Position numbers and translations under genes: made by a program. DNA of 64,000 bases, taken from contig NZ_VFPL01000001.1 of assembly GCF_006716645.1 (NCBI RefSeq), positions 1,302,001 through 1,366,000 on the forward strand, in the 5' to 3' direction. A model generated the notes under the pieces. The model saw only the letters and a list, made by a program, of their open reading frames with translations. It was not told where the DNA came from and ran no database searches. This DNA comes from Arcticibacter tournemirensis. Lineage in GTDB: Bacteria; Bacteroidota; Bacteroidia; Sphingobacteriales; Sphingobacteriaceae. Below are positions 16,460-24,413 of this stretch, in pieces (positions within the stretch are counted from its first letter, which is position 1; the number at the start of each line of letters is the position of its first letter).

Positions 16460-17014
16460 ATGGCGGAAGAAAGAATTATCTCAGGACTCAACGAAGATGC
16501 TATATGGCAGCAGGTTAACGCTGACTTTTCAATAAACCCCGATCCCCTGGGGTATCATGTTGTACTTCAGCAGGAGAGCCGCCGTGTGTTGCTTGATATG
16601 GATATAGATTTAGGGGGCGGTTTTGAAAGCGGGTCGGCCTTTACGACGTTCAGCTCGTATCTTTTTGGGCGTGACGCATTTCGTTTTGCTATCCACCGGG
16701 AAGGTTTTCTGGATGAGATAGGGAAATTTTTCGGGATGCAGGATGTGGTTTTAGGATTCGGGGATTTTGACAAAAGGTTTGTTGTAAAAACGAATGACGA
16801 GGCGAAGACTATCGAGCTATTTAGTGATGCCGAGTTAAGAAATACGCTTACATCGTTACCTGACCTCAGCTTTGGTATTGTGCAATACCTGCTGGAAAGT
16901 ACAGATGACAAAGCGCCTTTTCTGGAGCTCAGAATTGAAGATGGAATTACAGATCCCGACATTTTAAGAAAAGCATACCATTCCTTCTTTTCTGTTCTTG
17001 AAAAGCTGGACTAA
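16460..17014 (+). CDS. Hypothetical soluble protein, 184 aa
   Basis: Start MAEERIISGLNED at 16460; the upstream in-frame extension from GTG 16394 reads through A+T-rich leader-like sequence. Soluble, acidic, with segments LLDMDIDLGGGFESGS and FRFAIHREGFLDEIGKFFG that look folded, but no motif ties it to a known enzyme family. No signal peptide and no membrane segments. Converges on the small zinc-ribbon gene. Confidence 0.6.
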   Translation: MAEERIISGLNEDAIWQQVNADFSINPDPLGYHVVLQQESRRVLLDMDIDLGGGFESGSAFTTFSSYLFGRDAFRFAIHREGFLDEIGKFFGMQDVVLGFGDFDKRFVVKTNDEAKTIELFSDAELRNTLTSLPDLSFGIVQYLLESTDDKAPFLELRIEDGITDPDILRKAYHSFFSVLEKLD

Positions 17015-17046
17015 AAACTATAAGTAAGTCACGAGCAGCGCGAGAA

Positions 17047-17247
17047 TCAGACAGATTGCTGTTTTTGCTTTTCTGTTTGTGCTTTAATGTGTACAAAGAA
17101 AGTATGAAAGCATTTGTCGCAACGATACTTGCGGACATCGCCTCCAAAACTAAATAACTTATCGATAACCGACCTTCTTATTCGGCTCAGATCAGTGGAG
17201 CTACACCTTGGGCATTTTTTTGTTCTGTGAGAGAATAGAGAGAGCAT
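17047..17247 (-). CDS. Small zinc-ribbon protein (paralog of 11718-11927)
   Basis: 66 aa. Two CxxC knuckles, KKCPRCSSTDL and YRCDKCFHTFF, with a basic spacer (RIRRSVIDKLFSFGGDVRKY). The layout and RKYxCxxC context match the protein at 11718. The C-terminal tail KAQTEKQKQQ is charged. Role unknown; possibly nucleic-acid binding. The following 163 bp (17248-17410) contains no convincing gene. Confidence 0.65.
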   Translation of the reverse strand: MLSLFSHRTKKCPRCSSTDLSRIRRSVIDKLFSFGGDVRKYRCDKCFHTFFVHIKAQTEKQKQQSV

Positions 17248-17410
17248 AGCGACGTAGTATTATTTAATAAAGATCGTTAAATGTTTGTCTAATTTCAACG
17301 AAATGGAAAAAATTGCCTCATTGTCAAAATCTACCGGTATCAACGCAGCGTTTTTGAATAAATAATAATAAAATCGCCTGTTATTTAGCATCTGATAAAG
17401 TCGGGAACCG

Positions 17411-18604
17411 TTAATTACATTCGAATTTGCTGATCTTCTGGTTTACTTCACGTACAATCAGATCTAAATCTTTAGCAGTAGTGAGAAGCATATCGAGGCA
17501 TTCTTTGCTTTCGGCAGGGTTGTCGGCCGCTTCCAGCAGCGGCACTAAAGCCATGATAGAGGCTACGGGGCGACGGATCTCATGAGAGGTTAAATAGGTG
17601 ATCTCTTTTAAAAAGAGGTTCTGATTTCTTATCTGCGTTTCCTTTTCTTTGCTTTCTGTGATGTCGTCGGCCAGAATAATGTACCCCTGCAACTCGCCCT
17701 CGTCGTTTTTAAGGGGGGAACCTTTTATTTTTACATACATGGTATCCCCGTTCTTTTTATATATATCGTACTCGACGGTGAAGTGTTTTTTTTGTTTTAC
17801 TGCTTCTTCAATTTTCGTAAGCATGTTCGCTGAGGTTTTTTCGCCATAAAGTATATCGGCAGGCCACAGCCCGATTACCTCATCGGGGGAGTATCCCAGC
17901 TTATTTTCAAATGCCCTGTTCACCCAGGAGATTTTTCGTTCGGAGTCTGTTATAACCACCATGGTCCTGATATTCTCCAGTATGATGTCGAGGCGGTTTT
18001 TTTCGATATAACTTTTGTTGAGTTTGTTTTCGAGTTCCTTTAATCTGGTGATATCCTGAAGAATTCCTTTTACAACGAAAGAGTTTCCTTTTACTCTTTT
18101 TATCCGGAAGCTCGCGTTAACATGTTTGGTTAGTCCCGGAGAGAGATGAAGTTCGTGAATGAAATTGTATATGGTGCCATGCTCCAGTTTGGACGACAGC
18201 GTCTTTCTGACTTCTGCCGCTTCTGCGGCGTTCAGTCTGGAAAGTATCTGATCAATAGTTGTTACCCTATGTGCTATGTTGTAGATTGTGGCCGCTTCTT
18301 CGGAAAGCAGTACCCGGCCGTTGTTTACTTCAATTTCGAACGTGCCCATCAATCCGAGCTGCATTACTTCACTTAGTTTTCGCTGAACTGTAGTTGCTTT
18401 TTTACTAACCGAATAGAAGAACAGGGATGAAACGGAAATAAACAGCAGCCCCTTGAATGAATGGATTGCAAACGGGGTTTCGTTGGAAACTGCTTTTACA
18501 GAGCTCGATACTAGAAAGTCTGTGGAAAGGATCCAGAGAATACCACATACAAAATAAAGGATGGTTAAATTCTGATAATTAATAAACCGCAGACGTCTGA
18601 TCAT
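17411..18604 (-). CDS. PAS sensor protein with HisKA H-box but no ATPase domain
   Basis: 397 aa. Two N-terminal membrane helices (about 13-33 and 49-67), then two PAS domains (about 75-190 and 200-315; the second with WVNRAFENKLGYSPDEVIG and DITESKEKE), then a dimerisation/phospho-acceptor helix pair with SHEIRRPVAS (His341). The protein stops about 50 residues later, with no HATPase_c N-, G1- or G2-boxes, and none remains in the downstream DNA. I have seen similar short PAS proteins in Bacteroidota, so this may be a genuine type that accepts phosphate from another kinase or acts as a scaffold. Divergent from wcaJ. Confidence 0.85.
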   Translation of the reverse strand: MIRRLRFINYQNLTILYFVCGILWILSTDFLVSSSVKAVSNETPFAIHSFKGLLFISVSSLFFYSVSKKATTVQRKLSEVMQLGLMGTFEIEVNNGRVLLSEEAATIYNIAHRVTTIDQILSRLNAAEAAEVRKTLSSKLEHGTIYNFIHELHLSPGLTKHVNASFRIKRVKGNSFVVKGILQDITRLKELENKLNKSYIEKNRLDIILENIRTMVVITDSERKISWVNRAFENKLGYSPDEVIGLWPADILYGEKTSANMLTKIEEAVKQKKHFTVEYDIYKKNGDTMYVKIKGSPLKNDEGELQGYIILADDITESKEKETQIRNQNLFLKEITYLTSHEIRRPVASIMALVPLLEAADNPAESKECLDMLLTTAKDLDLIVREVNQKISKFECN

Positions 18605-18788
18605 TGGAAAAGCGTTACTTTTCAGCTTATACGGGAAGCCTGGAATAAGGTTCGCAAGAAGTTATATGAATGGGCCTAATTTGTGCTTTTGCTCACTTAA
18701 TGATGGATTGTAATTGTTAAGATTATATTAAGTAAATTATTTTATTTAAAAAAAATCAACAAAAGTGCCTTGTGTTGATAAAATTTGT

Positions 18789-18796
18789 TATTTTTG
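18789..18796 (+). promoter_or_regulatory. wcaJ promoter -7 box TATTTTTG
   Basis: Exact TAnnTTTG, 32 nt before the wcaJ ATG. No well-spaced -33 TTG is seen. Confidence 0.5.
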
Positions 18797-18828
18797 CTAT
18801 AATTAATAACTCTCAAAAATTAACGCCG

Positions 18829-20217
18829 ATGCAAACTCGTTACTTGTACCTACTACGTCTTGTTTTGCTTGTAACAGATGTGCTTTTTGTGAATCTTGCG
18901 TTCCTTTTTGCTTATTATCTGCTTTTTGGATTTGATACGCAATTATTCAGCTATCCCTATAAGAATTACCTTTTAGTAAGTAATCTGATCTGGTTTTTTT
19001 CTTCCAGTCTTTTTGGGATGTACCGCGACGCTACTCTTGAGCATCTTGTGAATATTTACAGGGCTACCTGGAAAGCGGTAGCATTTCATGCGGTATTGTT
19101 CGTCTTTTATATTACATTCTCTAATGACGATAGTATTTCCAGGGGCTTTATCCTCGCATTTTATGCGGTTGTTACTCTTGGATTTCTATTGAGCCGGTTT
19201 ACGGGCACTGTTTTTGAATTTATGCTTTTCAGGCATTTTAATGTGAGCCGCCCTGTTGCTGTTCTTGGTAAGAACAATACAGGGCTTCGTCTTGCGGGAT
19301 TTCTTGAAAAGAGTCAGAACTTTAAGTTCGAAGGCTTTCTGCATGATGAGGAAACATTATATGTTGATGAAAATGGGGGGCTCATGCCTTCTACCTGCAA
19401 ACAGATTGCGGATGCAGCCAGCAGGGGTATTAAGGATGTATATGTTTCGTTGACCCCTGAGAGGATGACAGAAGCAAAGTATTTGCTGGAGGAGGCTGAA
19501 AAACAGTGTGTGAGACTGAAATTTGTCCCGGATCTGAGTGGTTCCCTGGCCGCACCTTTTACAGTTAGCTACCTGGGTGAGTTTCCGGTAATCAGTTTAC
19601 GGAATGAACCTCTTGAAAATATCCAGAACCGCTTTAGAAAAAGAGCGTTCGATGTGGTCTTTGCTACGTTTGTTCTGGTATTTCTTTTAAGCTGGCTTGT
19701 TCCGCTTATTGCTATCATTATTAAGATGCAAAGCCCTGGTCCAGTGTTTTTTAAACAGTTGCGGAGCGGAAGGAATAACGAGCCTTTCTGGTGCTATAAG
19801 TTCAGAAGCATGCGCGTTAACAATGAAAGTGATAAAATGCAGGCCCGTAAGGATGATACCCGGATTACGCCAATCGGACAGTTTCTTCGTAAAACTAGTC
19901 TGGATGAGCTGCCTCAGTTCTTTAATGTTCTTTTGGGTAATATGAGTGTTATTGGTCCACGGCCTCATATGCTTAAACATACTGAGCAGTATAGTGCGAT
20001 TATCGACAGATATATGGTAAGACAATTTCTAAAGCCGGGCATTAGCGGGTGGGCTCAGGTAAATGGTTATCGCGGTGAAACTGAAGATCCAAGTCTTATG
20101 GAGAAACGTGTGGAACATGATATTTGGTATATGGAAAACTGGAGCGCTATGCTTGATATTAAGATCATTTTTATGACAGTGATCAATATCTTTAAAGGAG
20201 AAGAGAACGCATATTAA
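18829..20217 (+). CDS. wcaJ: Undecaprenyl-phosphate glucose phosphotransferase
   Basis: 462 aa polyprenol hexose-1-phosphate transferase that loads the first sugar phosphate onto undecaprenyl phosphate for exopolysaccharide or O-unit assembly. Start MQTRYLYLLR at 18829; the ORF continues upstream across the -7 box. Four N-terminal membrane helices, a Rossmann-like middle domain (VAVLGKNNTG), then the catalytic C-terminal domain: KRAFDVVFA, QSPGPVFFKQ, CYKFRSMR, TSLDELPQFFNVL, MSVIGPRP and KPGISGWAQVNGYRGE. Full length. Followed by a strong terminator. Functionally linked with rfbA/C/D and manC. Confidence 0.95.
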   Translation: MQTRYLYLLRLVLLVTDVLFVNLAFLFAYYLLFGFDTQLFSYPYKNYLLVSNLIWFFSSSLFGMYRDATLEHLVNIYRATWKAVAFHAVLFVFYITFSNDDSISRGFILAFYAVVTLGFLLSRFTGTVFEFMLFRHFNVSRPVAVLGKNNTGLRLAGFLEKSQNFKFEGFLHDEETLYVDENGGLMPSTCKQIADAASRGIKDVYVSLTPERMTEAKYLLEEAEKQCVRLKFVPDLSGSLAAPFTVSYLGEFPVISLRNEPLENIQNRFRKRAFDVVFATFVLVFLLSWLVPLIAIIIKMQSPGPVFFKQLRSGRNNEPFWCYKFRSMRVNNESDKMQARKDDTRITPIGQFLRKTSLDELPQFFNVLLGNMSVIGPRPHMLKHTEQYSAIIDRYMVRQFLKPGISGWAQVNGYRGETEDPSLMEKRVEHDIWYMENWSAMLDIKIIFMTVINIFKGEENAY

Positions 20218-20245
20218 ATTTTTTCCATAAAGTAAATTTTTTTTT

Positions 20246-20271
20246 AAGAAGTTGATTAATATCAACTTCTT
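20246..20271 (+). terminator. Intrinsic terminator of wcaJ
   Basis: Perfect 11-bp stem (20246-20256 with 20261-20271), 4-nt loop, followed by A and eight T residues. Confidence 0.92.
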
Positions 20272-20328
20272 ATTTTTTTTAATACAGGTTGGTGTTGAAT
20301 GATGCTATTTTCAGGAAAATGACTTGCC

Positions 20329-21213
20329 GTGAAAGTAGTTTCTTTATTATTCATCATCGTGTTATTATGTTTCTCTTCTTGTAAGAAGACTGAAAACAAC
20401 CCTTCTTCTGAGTCCGATCTTCATTCGCTTACCCTAACGTTAAACGGGTTCGGCCAGATAATCACAGATACCAAGAATGGCGGTTTTATTTCGTCAGATC
20501 CGGTTCCTTTAAAAGATTATGTTCATTTTCTGAATTATTTCATCTATGGGCAGGACGGTAACCTGGTTCATTCTTTGAAACAGGCGGATACCGACGCCAA
20601 TTTCGGGAAGATTACGGACCAGGTTCCGGCGGGCACTTATTCTGTTGTTTTAGTAGGTAGCCGTTACAACAACACTTTTGGCGGCACAACTGCCCTTTCG
20701 ACTTCTAAGACGCTATCTGCGGCTGTGGATGACGACCTGTTTTTTAAGAAGGTTTCAATAACGGTTGGGAGTGATGATCTGAGCCAGAGTGTTGTTCTCG
20801 ACCGGGTAAGCTCTTATATGGAAGTAAGTATAGAGGAAAGCCTGCCTGCCGAAGTGGCGAGCATTGACGTCACCGTGCAAAATGAGGCGGATGTTTTTAT
20901 GTTTGCCTCCGAGTCTGTTCAGATTGGAACAGTCCCTGCGACGAAGAAGTTTACTAAAGTGATCAGCAGCGACGACGATCGGAATAACCCCAGAATGGGA
21001 ATGTGTATTTTGAATGTTGTTTCAGATCTATCAGTGCAAATATATTGTTACGACTCTGCTAAGAAGTATATAAAAGGTGTAAAGGTGCAGAATGTAAAGT
21101 GCGAAAAGAACAGGAAGACCATCCTCTATGGGAAGGTTTTTGCAATGCCGTCAGGAGAATTTCCGGTGTCTGTTAATCCAGAATGGGGCGATCCTATAGC
21201 TAAGCCATTTTGA
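20329..21213 (+). CDS. Hypothetical lipoprotein, possibly FimB/Mfa2-like
   Basis: 294 aa, starting at GTG 20329. Type II signal peptide ending LLCFSSC with Cys18 as lipidation site, then a polar linker. The first domain pattern (LNYFIYGQDGNLVHS then VPAGTYSVVLVG) recalls FimB/Mfa2-type fimbrial anchor subunits of Bacteroidota, with two beta-rich halves. That is only a resemblance. Monocistronic: terminators lie on both sides. Confidence 0.6.
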   Translation: MKVVSLLFIIVLLCFSSCKKTENNPSSESDLHSLTLTLNGFGQIITDTKNGGFISSDPVPLKDYVHFLNYFIYGQDGNLVHSLKQADTDANFGKITDQVPAGTYSVVLVGSRYNNTFGGTTALSTSKTLSAAVDDDLFFKKVSITVGSDDLSQSVVLDRVSSYMEVSIEESLPAEVASIDVTVQNEADVFMFASESVQIGTVPATKKFTKVISSDDDRNNPRMGMCILNVVSDLSVQIYCYDSAKKYIKGVKVQNVKCEKNRKTILYGKVFAMPSGEFPVSVNPEWGDPIAKPF

Positions 21214-21229
21214 AGTGAATAAGGGTGAA

Positions 21230-21267
21230 AAAAAAGAGGCTGTCAGAAATTCTGCAGCCTCTTTTTT
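21230..21267. terminator. Bidirectional terminator between the lipoprotein gene and recA
   Basis: Perfect 13-bp stem (21230-21242 with 21255-21267), A-tract on one side and T-tract on the other. Serves both converging genes. Confidence 0.93.
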
Positions 21268-21290
21268 CAAATGTTCAGCTAAACTGATCG

Positions 21291-22292
21291 TTAAACATGT
21301 GCTGTAACAGCTTCTTTAATCCGTGTTTCAAGTTCTTCCATGAGGTCGGGGTTATCGAGCAGTAGTTGTTTTACAGCATCGCGACCCTGCCCCAGTTTGG
21401 TGTCGCCGTAGCTGAACCATGATCCCGACTTCTTAACGATTTCATATTCTACTCCAAGGTCGATTATTTCGCCCGCTTTTGAAATACCTTCACCAAACAT
21501 GATGTCGAATTCGGCAAGTCTGAACGGGGGCGCTACCTTGTTTTTAACAACCTTTACTTTTACCCTGTTTCCTGAAACTTCTTCGGAATCTTTAATCTGC
21601 GATATGCGACGAACATCAAGGCGTACTGACGCATAAAACTTTAATGCGTTACCGCCGGTTGTCGTTTCGGGATTACCAAACATGACGCCGATTTTGTCGC
21701 GAAGCTGGTTGATGAAAATACAGCAACATCCCGTTTTTGAAATGGTACCTGTTAGCTTTCTTAAAGCTTGTGACATCAGGCGTGCCTGTAATCCCATTTT
21801 TGAGTCGCCCATTTCGCCTTCGATCTCTCCTTTGGGTACGAGAGCAGCGACTGAGTCTATTACAATAATATCTATTGCTCCCGAGCGAATCAGGTTGTCG
21901 GCTATTTCTAGCGCCTGCTCGCCATTGTCGGGTTGCGAAATCAGCAGATTTTCTATATCTACTCCGAGCTTGCTGGCATAAAACTTATCGAATGCATGCT
22001 CGGCGTCAATGAATGCTGCGATTCCACCTTTTTTTTGTGATTCTGCAATGGCGTGAATGGCAAGGGTGGTTTTACCAGATGATTCCGGGCCGTAAATTTC
22101 GATAACACGTCCCTTAGGAAGTCCGCCGATACCCAGCGCTATATCCAGACCTATTGAGCCCGTTGAAATGGATTCAAGAGGTTCTACTGCAGTATCGCCT
22201 AATTTCATTACTGCGCCTTTACCATATGATTTTTCCAGTTTATCCAGCGTTAATTGTAACGCCTTTAATTTATCTGCACTTGCGTTGCTCAT
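21291..22292 (-). CDS. recA: Recombinase RecA
   Basis: 333 aa. Homologous recombination and SOS co-protease. Walker [10 protein letters not shown] at 68-76, MAW-type LMSQALRKL, loop L2 [21 protein letters not shown], and the QLRDKIG segment. The C-terminus is short, as in many Bacteroidota. A -7-like TATCTTTA box lies about 20 nt before the ATG; no obvious LexA-type dyad was recognised. Confidence 0.98.
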   Translation of the reverse strand: MSNASADKLKALQLTLDKLEKSYGKGAVMKLGDTAVEPLESISTGSIGLDIALGIGGLPKGRVIEIYGPESSGKTTLAIHAIAESQKKGGIAAFIDAEHAFDKFYASKLGVDIENLLISQPDNGEQALEIADNLIRSGAIDIIVIDSVAALVPKGEIEGEMGDSKMGLQARLMSQALRKLTGTISKTGCCCIFINQLRDKIGVMFGNPETTTGGNALKFYASVRLDVRRISQIKDSEEVSGNRVKVKVVKNKVAPPFRLAEFDIMFGEGISKAGEIIDLGVEYEIVKKSGSWFSYGDTKLGQGRDAVKQLLLDNPDLMEELETRIKEAVTAHV

Positions 22293-22349
22293 TTATTTAG
22301 TTTATTGATTTGTAAAGATAGTTATTTATTTTGAATGCTAATAAAATTA

Positions 22350-22515
22350 GTTATGAGTTATGAGTTGCGGGTTGCGAGTTGTAGGTTGTAGGTTGCGAGT
22401 TGAGTGTTGTTTGTTTCATGTTTATGAAATAATACTAATCAAAAATACGTAATAATATTTTGAGTTCTGGATTGCTATTATAAATTTACAACCTACAACC
22501 TACAACCTACTACCC
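22350..22515. repeat. Paired heptad repeat, 9 + 4 units, between recA and nth
   Basis: Left arm 22350-22412: two gttatga units, then gttgcgg, gttgcga, gttgtag, gttgtag, gttgcga, gttgagt, gttgttt, in exact phase. Right arm 22488-22515: acaacct x3 and actaccc, the inverse of the gttgtag word. The right arm encodes the last residues and the stop of nth. Confidence 0.85.
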
Positions 22516-23147
22516 GCTATTTCATAGTATTTGCAAAACCAGCTTATGGGGCAGATTTCACATTTTGGCCTGCGGGCAACGCATATGTATCTGCCATGAA
22601 GAATAAGCCAATGGTGTGCACGACCAAGTGTCTCTTTAGGCAGATACTTCATTAGTTGCTTTTCTACGGAAAGGGGAGTTCGGGCGTTTTGAGTCAGTCC
22701 AAGCCTGTTGGCCACACGGAAGACATGCGTATCTACAGCAATTGCAGGTGCCTGATATACCACAGACGCAATTACATTGGCGGTTTTACGACCTACGCCC
22801 GGCATCTTTTGAAGTTCTTCTATTGACGAGGGTACTATCCCCTGGAACTCGCCTGTGAGCATACGGGCCATTCCTATCAGGTGTTTTGCTTTGTTATTTG
22901 GGTAACTTACGGTCCGGATATATTGAAATACTTCTTCCACGGAAGATGCAGCCAGGGTATATGGATCCGGAAAGCGTTCGAACAAAGCCGGTGTAATTTG
23001 ATTTATCCGTTTATCGGTACATTGGGCCGAGAGAATCACTGCCACCAGCAGCTCGTAAGGGTTTGTGTAGTGAAGTTCTGTTTTTGCATCCGGCTGATGA
23101 GTTGAAAAGTACTCTACGAACGCTTTAAAACGATCTTTCTTTAGCAT
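22500..23147 (-). CDS. nth: Endonuclease III
   Basis: 215 aa bifunctional DNA glycosylase/AP lyase removing oxidised pyrimidines. Helix-hairpin-helix MPGVGRKTANV with catalytic Lys121, catalytic Asp139 in AVDTHVFR, and the [4Fe-4S] cysteines C189-x6-C196-x2-C199-x5-C205. The extreme C-terminus (GSRL-stop) derives from the heptad repeat. Begins 15 nt after a small conserved-looking ORF that follows the ECF sigma gene. Confidence 0.96.
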   Translation of the reverse strand: MLKKDRFKAFVEYFSTHQPDAKTELHYTNPYELLVAVILSAQCTDKRINQITPALFERFPDPYTLAASSVEEVFQYIRTVSYPNNKAKHLIGMARMLTGEFQGIVPSSIEELQKMPGVGRKTANVIASVVYQAPAIAVDTHVFRVANRLGLTQNARTPLSVEKQLMKYLPKETLGRAHHWLILHGRYICVARRPKCEICPISWFCKYYEIAGSRL

Positions 23148-23162
23148 GCATAAAGATAATAA

Positions 23163-23363
23163 TTACTCCTTCATCGTAAATCTCGAAGAGTAATCCATGA
23201 TCCGTTCTATAGTTTCCGGGCTGGGTTCTTTCATCGACTCGTTAAGCCGCGCTTTCAGAGAATTAAAGAACCGTTCGTCTTCGTTAGTAAGGGTTTCTGA
23301 TAAGGGGTATTCCATTTCCTCTGCCGGAAACAAGCCTGAAGGGAGAGTAGAAAAATGTATCAT
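23163..23363 (-). CDS. Small acidic hypothetical protein between sigma factor gene and nth
   Basis: 66 aa from the ATG at 23363. Predicted helical and acidic: TLTNEDERFFNSLKARLNES, then KEPSPETIERIMDYSSRF. No membrane segment. Function unknown; position suggests a sigma-linked or DNA-repair-linked accessory protein. The start codon forms the last three bases of a 16-bp perfect hairpin, so translation may be controlled by RNA structure. Confidence 0.6.
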   Translation of the reverse strand: MIHFSTLPSGLFPAEEMEYPLSETLTNEDERFFNSLKARLNESMKEPSPETIERIMDYSSRFTMKE

Positions 23364-23409
23364 AAGCAATGCCGTTTAGCAGTTTACAAATAGAACGGCA
23401 TTGCTTATG
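23361..23409 (-). promoter_or_regulatory. 16-bp perfect inverted repeat enclosing a start codon
   Basis: 23361-23376 and 23394-23409 are exact reverse complements with a 17-nt loop. On the minus strand it follows the sigma gene and its 3' arm ends in the ATG of the 66-aa ORF, followed by a short T run (ATTTTTC). Either an attenuator/terminator of the sigma transcript or a translational switch. Confidence 0.7.
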
Positions 23410-23443
23410 CATTTATTTCATTGTATTGAAAATTTTGTTGAAT

Positions 23444-24031
23444 TTAACTCACTCTGACACTCTGATCACTGGTGTGGAGCATCTTTCTGAGGTTATTTAA
23501 CGCATACCGCATACGGCCTAAGGCTGTATTGATACTTACCTGTGTGACATCGGCAATATCTTTAAAGCTCATGTCGCCATAGTGGCGCATTATCAATACT
23601 TCTTTCTGTTCTGCCGGAAGCATCTGGATCATCTTTCGCAAATCCTTATGGGTTTGCTCGCGAACCATCCGCTCCTCGGTACTTTCATCGTGGAAACCAA
23701 GAACATCAAAAATGTCAAAGCCGTCGCCGTTTGTGATGAGCGGTGTGCGTTTGTCTTTCCGGAAGTAGTCGATCACCAGGTTGTGCGCAATACGCAGAAC
23801 CCATGGAAGAAACTTTCCTTCTTCGTTATACTTCCCTGTCTTTAATGTTTTGATTACCTTGATAAAGGTATCCTGAAAGATGTCTTCTGCCAGGTACTGG
23901 TCTTTAACCAGCATATAAATAGATGTATAAATTTTGGATTTGTGTCTGTTTATTAGCTCTTCCAAACCCGCCTCGTGACCAGCAACATATAAATGTATCA
24001 GTTCCTGGTCATTCTTCCCTTGAAGTTTCAT
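23444..24031 (-). CDS. ECF-type RNA polymerase sigma factor
   Basis: 195 aa sigma-70 family, extracytoplasmic-function type. Region 2 (about 20-95) with YLAEDIFQDTFIKV and FLPWVLRIAHNLVIDYFRK; region 4 (about 130-185) with LPAEQKEVLIMRHYGDMSFKDIA and SINTALGRMRYALNNLRK. No anti-sigma gene adjoins it; downstream are the 66-aa ORF and nth. A GAGGAGT Shine-Dalgarno precedes the ATG, and a strong promoter (TTG-20-TATATTTG) lies ~115 nt upstream. Target promoters cannot be inferred. Confidence 0.93.
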   Translation of the reverse strand: MKLQGKNDQELIHLYVAGHEAGLEELINRHKSKIYTSIYMLVKDQYLAEDIFQDTFIKVIKTLKTGKYNEEGKFLPWVLRIAHNLVIDYFRKDKRTPLITNGDGFDIFDVLGFHDESTEERMVREQTHKDLRKMIQMLPAEQKEVLIMRHYGDMSFKDIADVTQVSINTALGRMRYALNNLRKMLHTSDQSVRVS

Positions 24032-24149
24032 AGGACTCCTCTCTTTTTAATTCCCTTTAATTATTCGTGTAAAAAGTATTAAGTAGAGATTTCTCCAAAT
24101 ATTTTCTCCTGTTTGCTTGGGTTACTGTGTGTGTAAAACTAATTAATAT

Positions 24150-24180
24150 CAAATATAATTAAATATTATAATTGATGCAA
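24150..24180 (-). promoter_or_regulatory. Sigma factor gene promoter: TTG - 20 bp - TATATTTG
   Basis: Minus strand: -33 TTG at 24180-24178 and exact -7 TATATTTG at 24157-24150. Leaves a leader of about 115 nt. Confidence 0.7.
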
Positions 24181-24195
24181 CATTTTTTATTACAA

Positions 24196-24384
24196 GTGTC
24201 GGGTATCAAGTATCAGGTATCAAGTATCAGGTATCAAGTATCGGGTATCGGGTATCGAGTATCAGGTATCAGGTAGCAAGATGCTGACAGGGGAGTTTCT
24301 TAATGATTTATGGATTGTGTCTTGATACTTGATACTTGTGTCCTGCTACTTGTGTCTTGATACTTGCTACTTGTGTCTTGATAC
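24196..24384. repeat. Paired heptad repeat, 13 + 10 units (GTATCAA type)
   Basis: Best example of the family. Left arm 24196-24286 is 13 consecutive 7-mers (gtgtcgg, gtatcaa, gtatcag ... gtagcaa, gatgctg); right arm 24315-24384 is 10 inverted 7-mers (ttgtgtc, ttgatac, ttgatac ... ttgatac), both without a single phase slip. The 28-nt spacer could be a hairpin loop. Together with the sigma promoter it fills the 382-bp gap before uvrA. Confidence 0.92.
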
Positions 24385-24407
24385 TGAATTTCTATTCCCT
24401 AACTTTG
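24378..24407 (+). promoter_or_regulatory. uvrA promoter: TTG - 19 bp - TAACTTTG
   Basis: The -33 TTG (24378-24380) is the first three bases of the last heptad unit. The exact -7 TAACTTTG at 24400-24407 ends 6 nt before the ATG. Confidence 0.7.
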
Positions 24408-24413
24408 CTTTTG

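Noticed and set aside
17303-17365. 20-codon ORF (MEKIASLSKSTGINAAFLNK) between the zinc-ribbon and PAS genes
   Set aside because: Too short, no membrane or zinc features and no promoter or ribosome site that stands out; chance is likely.
20246-20271. wcaJ 3' palindrome as an operator
   Set aside because: The stem is followed by eight T residues directly after a stop, a textbook intrinsic terminator.
24196-24384. Tandem repeats as a possible CRISPR array
   Set aside because: Units are 7 bp and contiguous, with no 20-40 bp unique spacers and no cas genes.
24336-24413. N-terminal extension of UvrA reading TCVLILATCVLIL
   Set aside because: It is translated heptad repeat and promoter; the conserved UvrA N-terminus begins at 24414.
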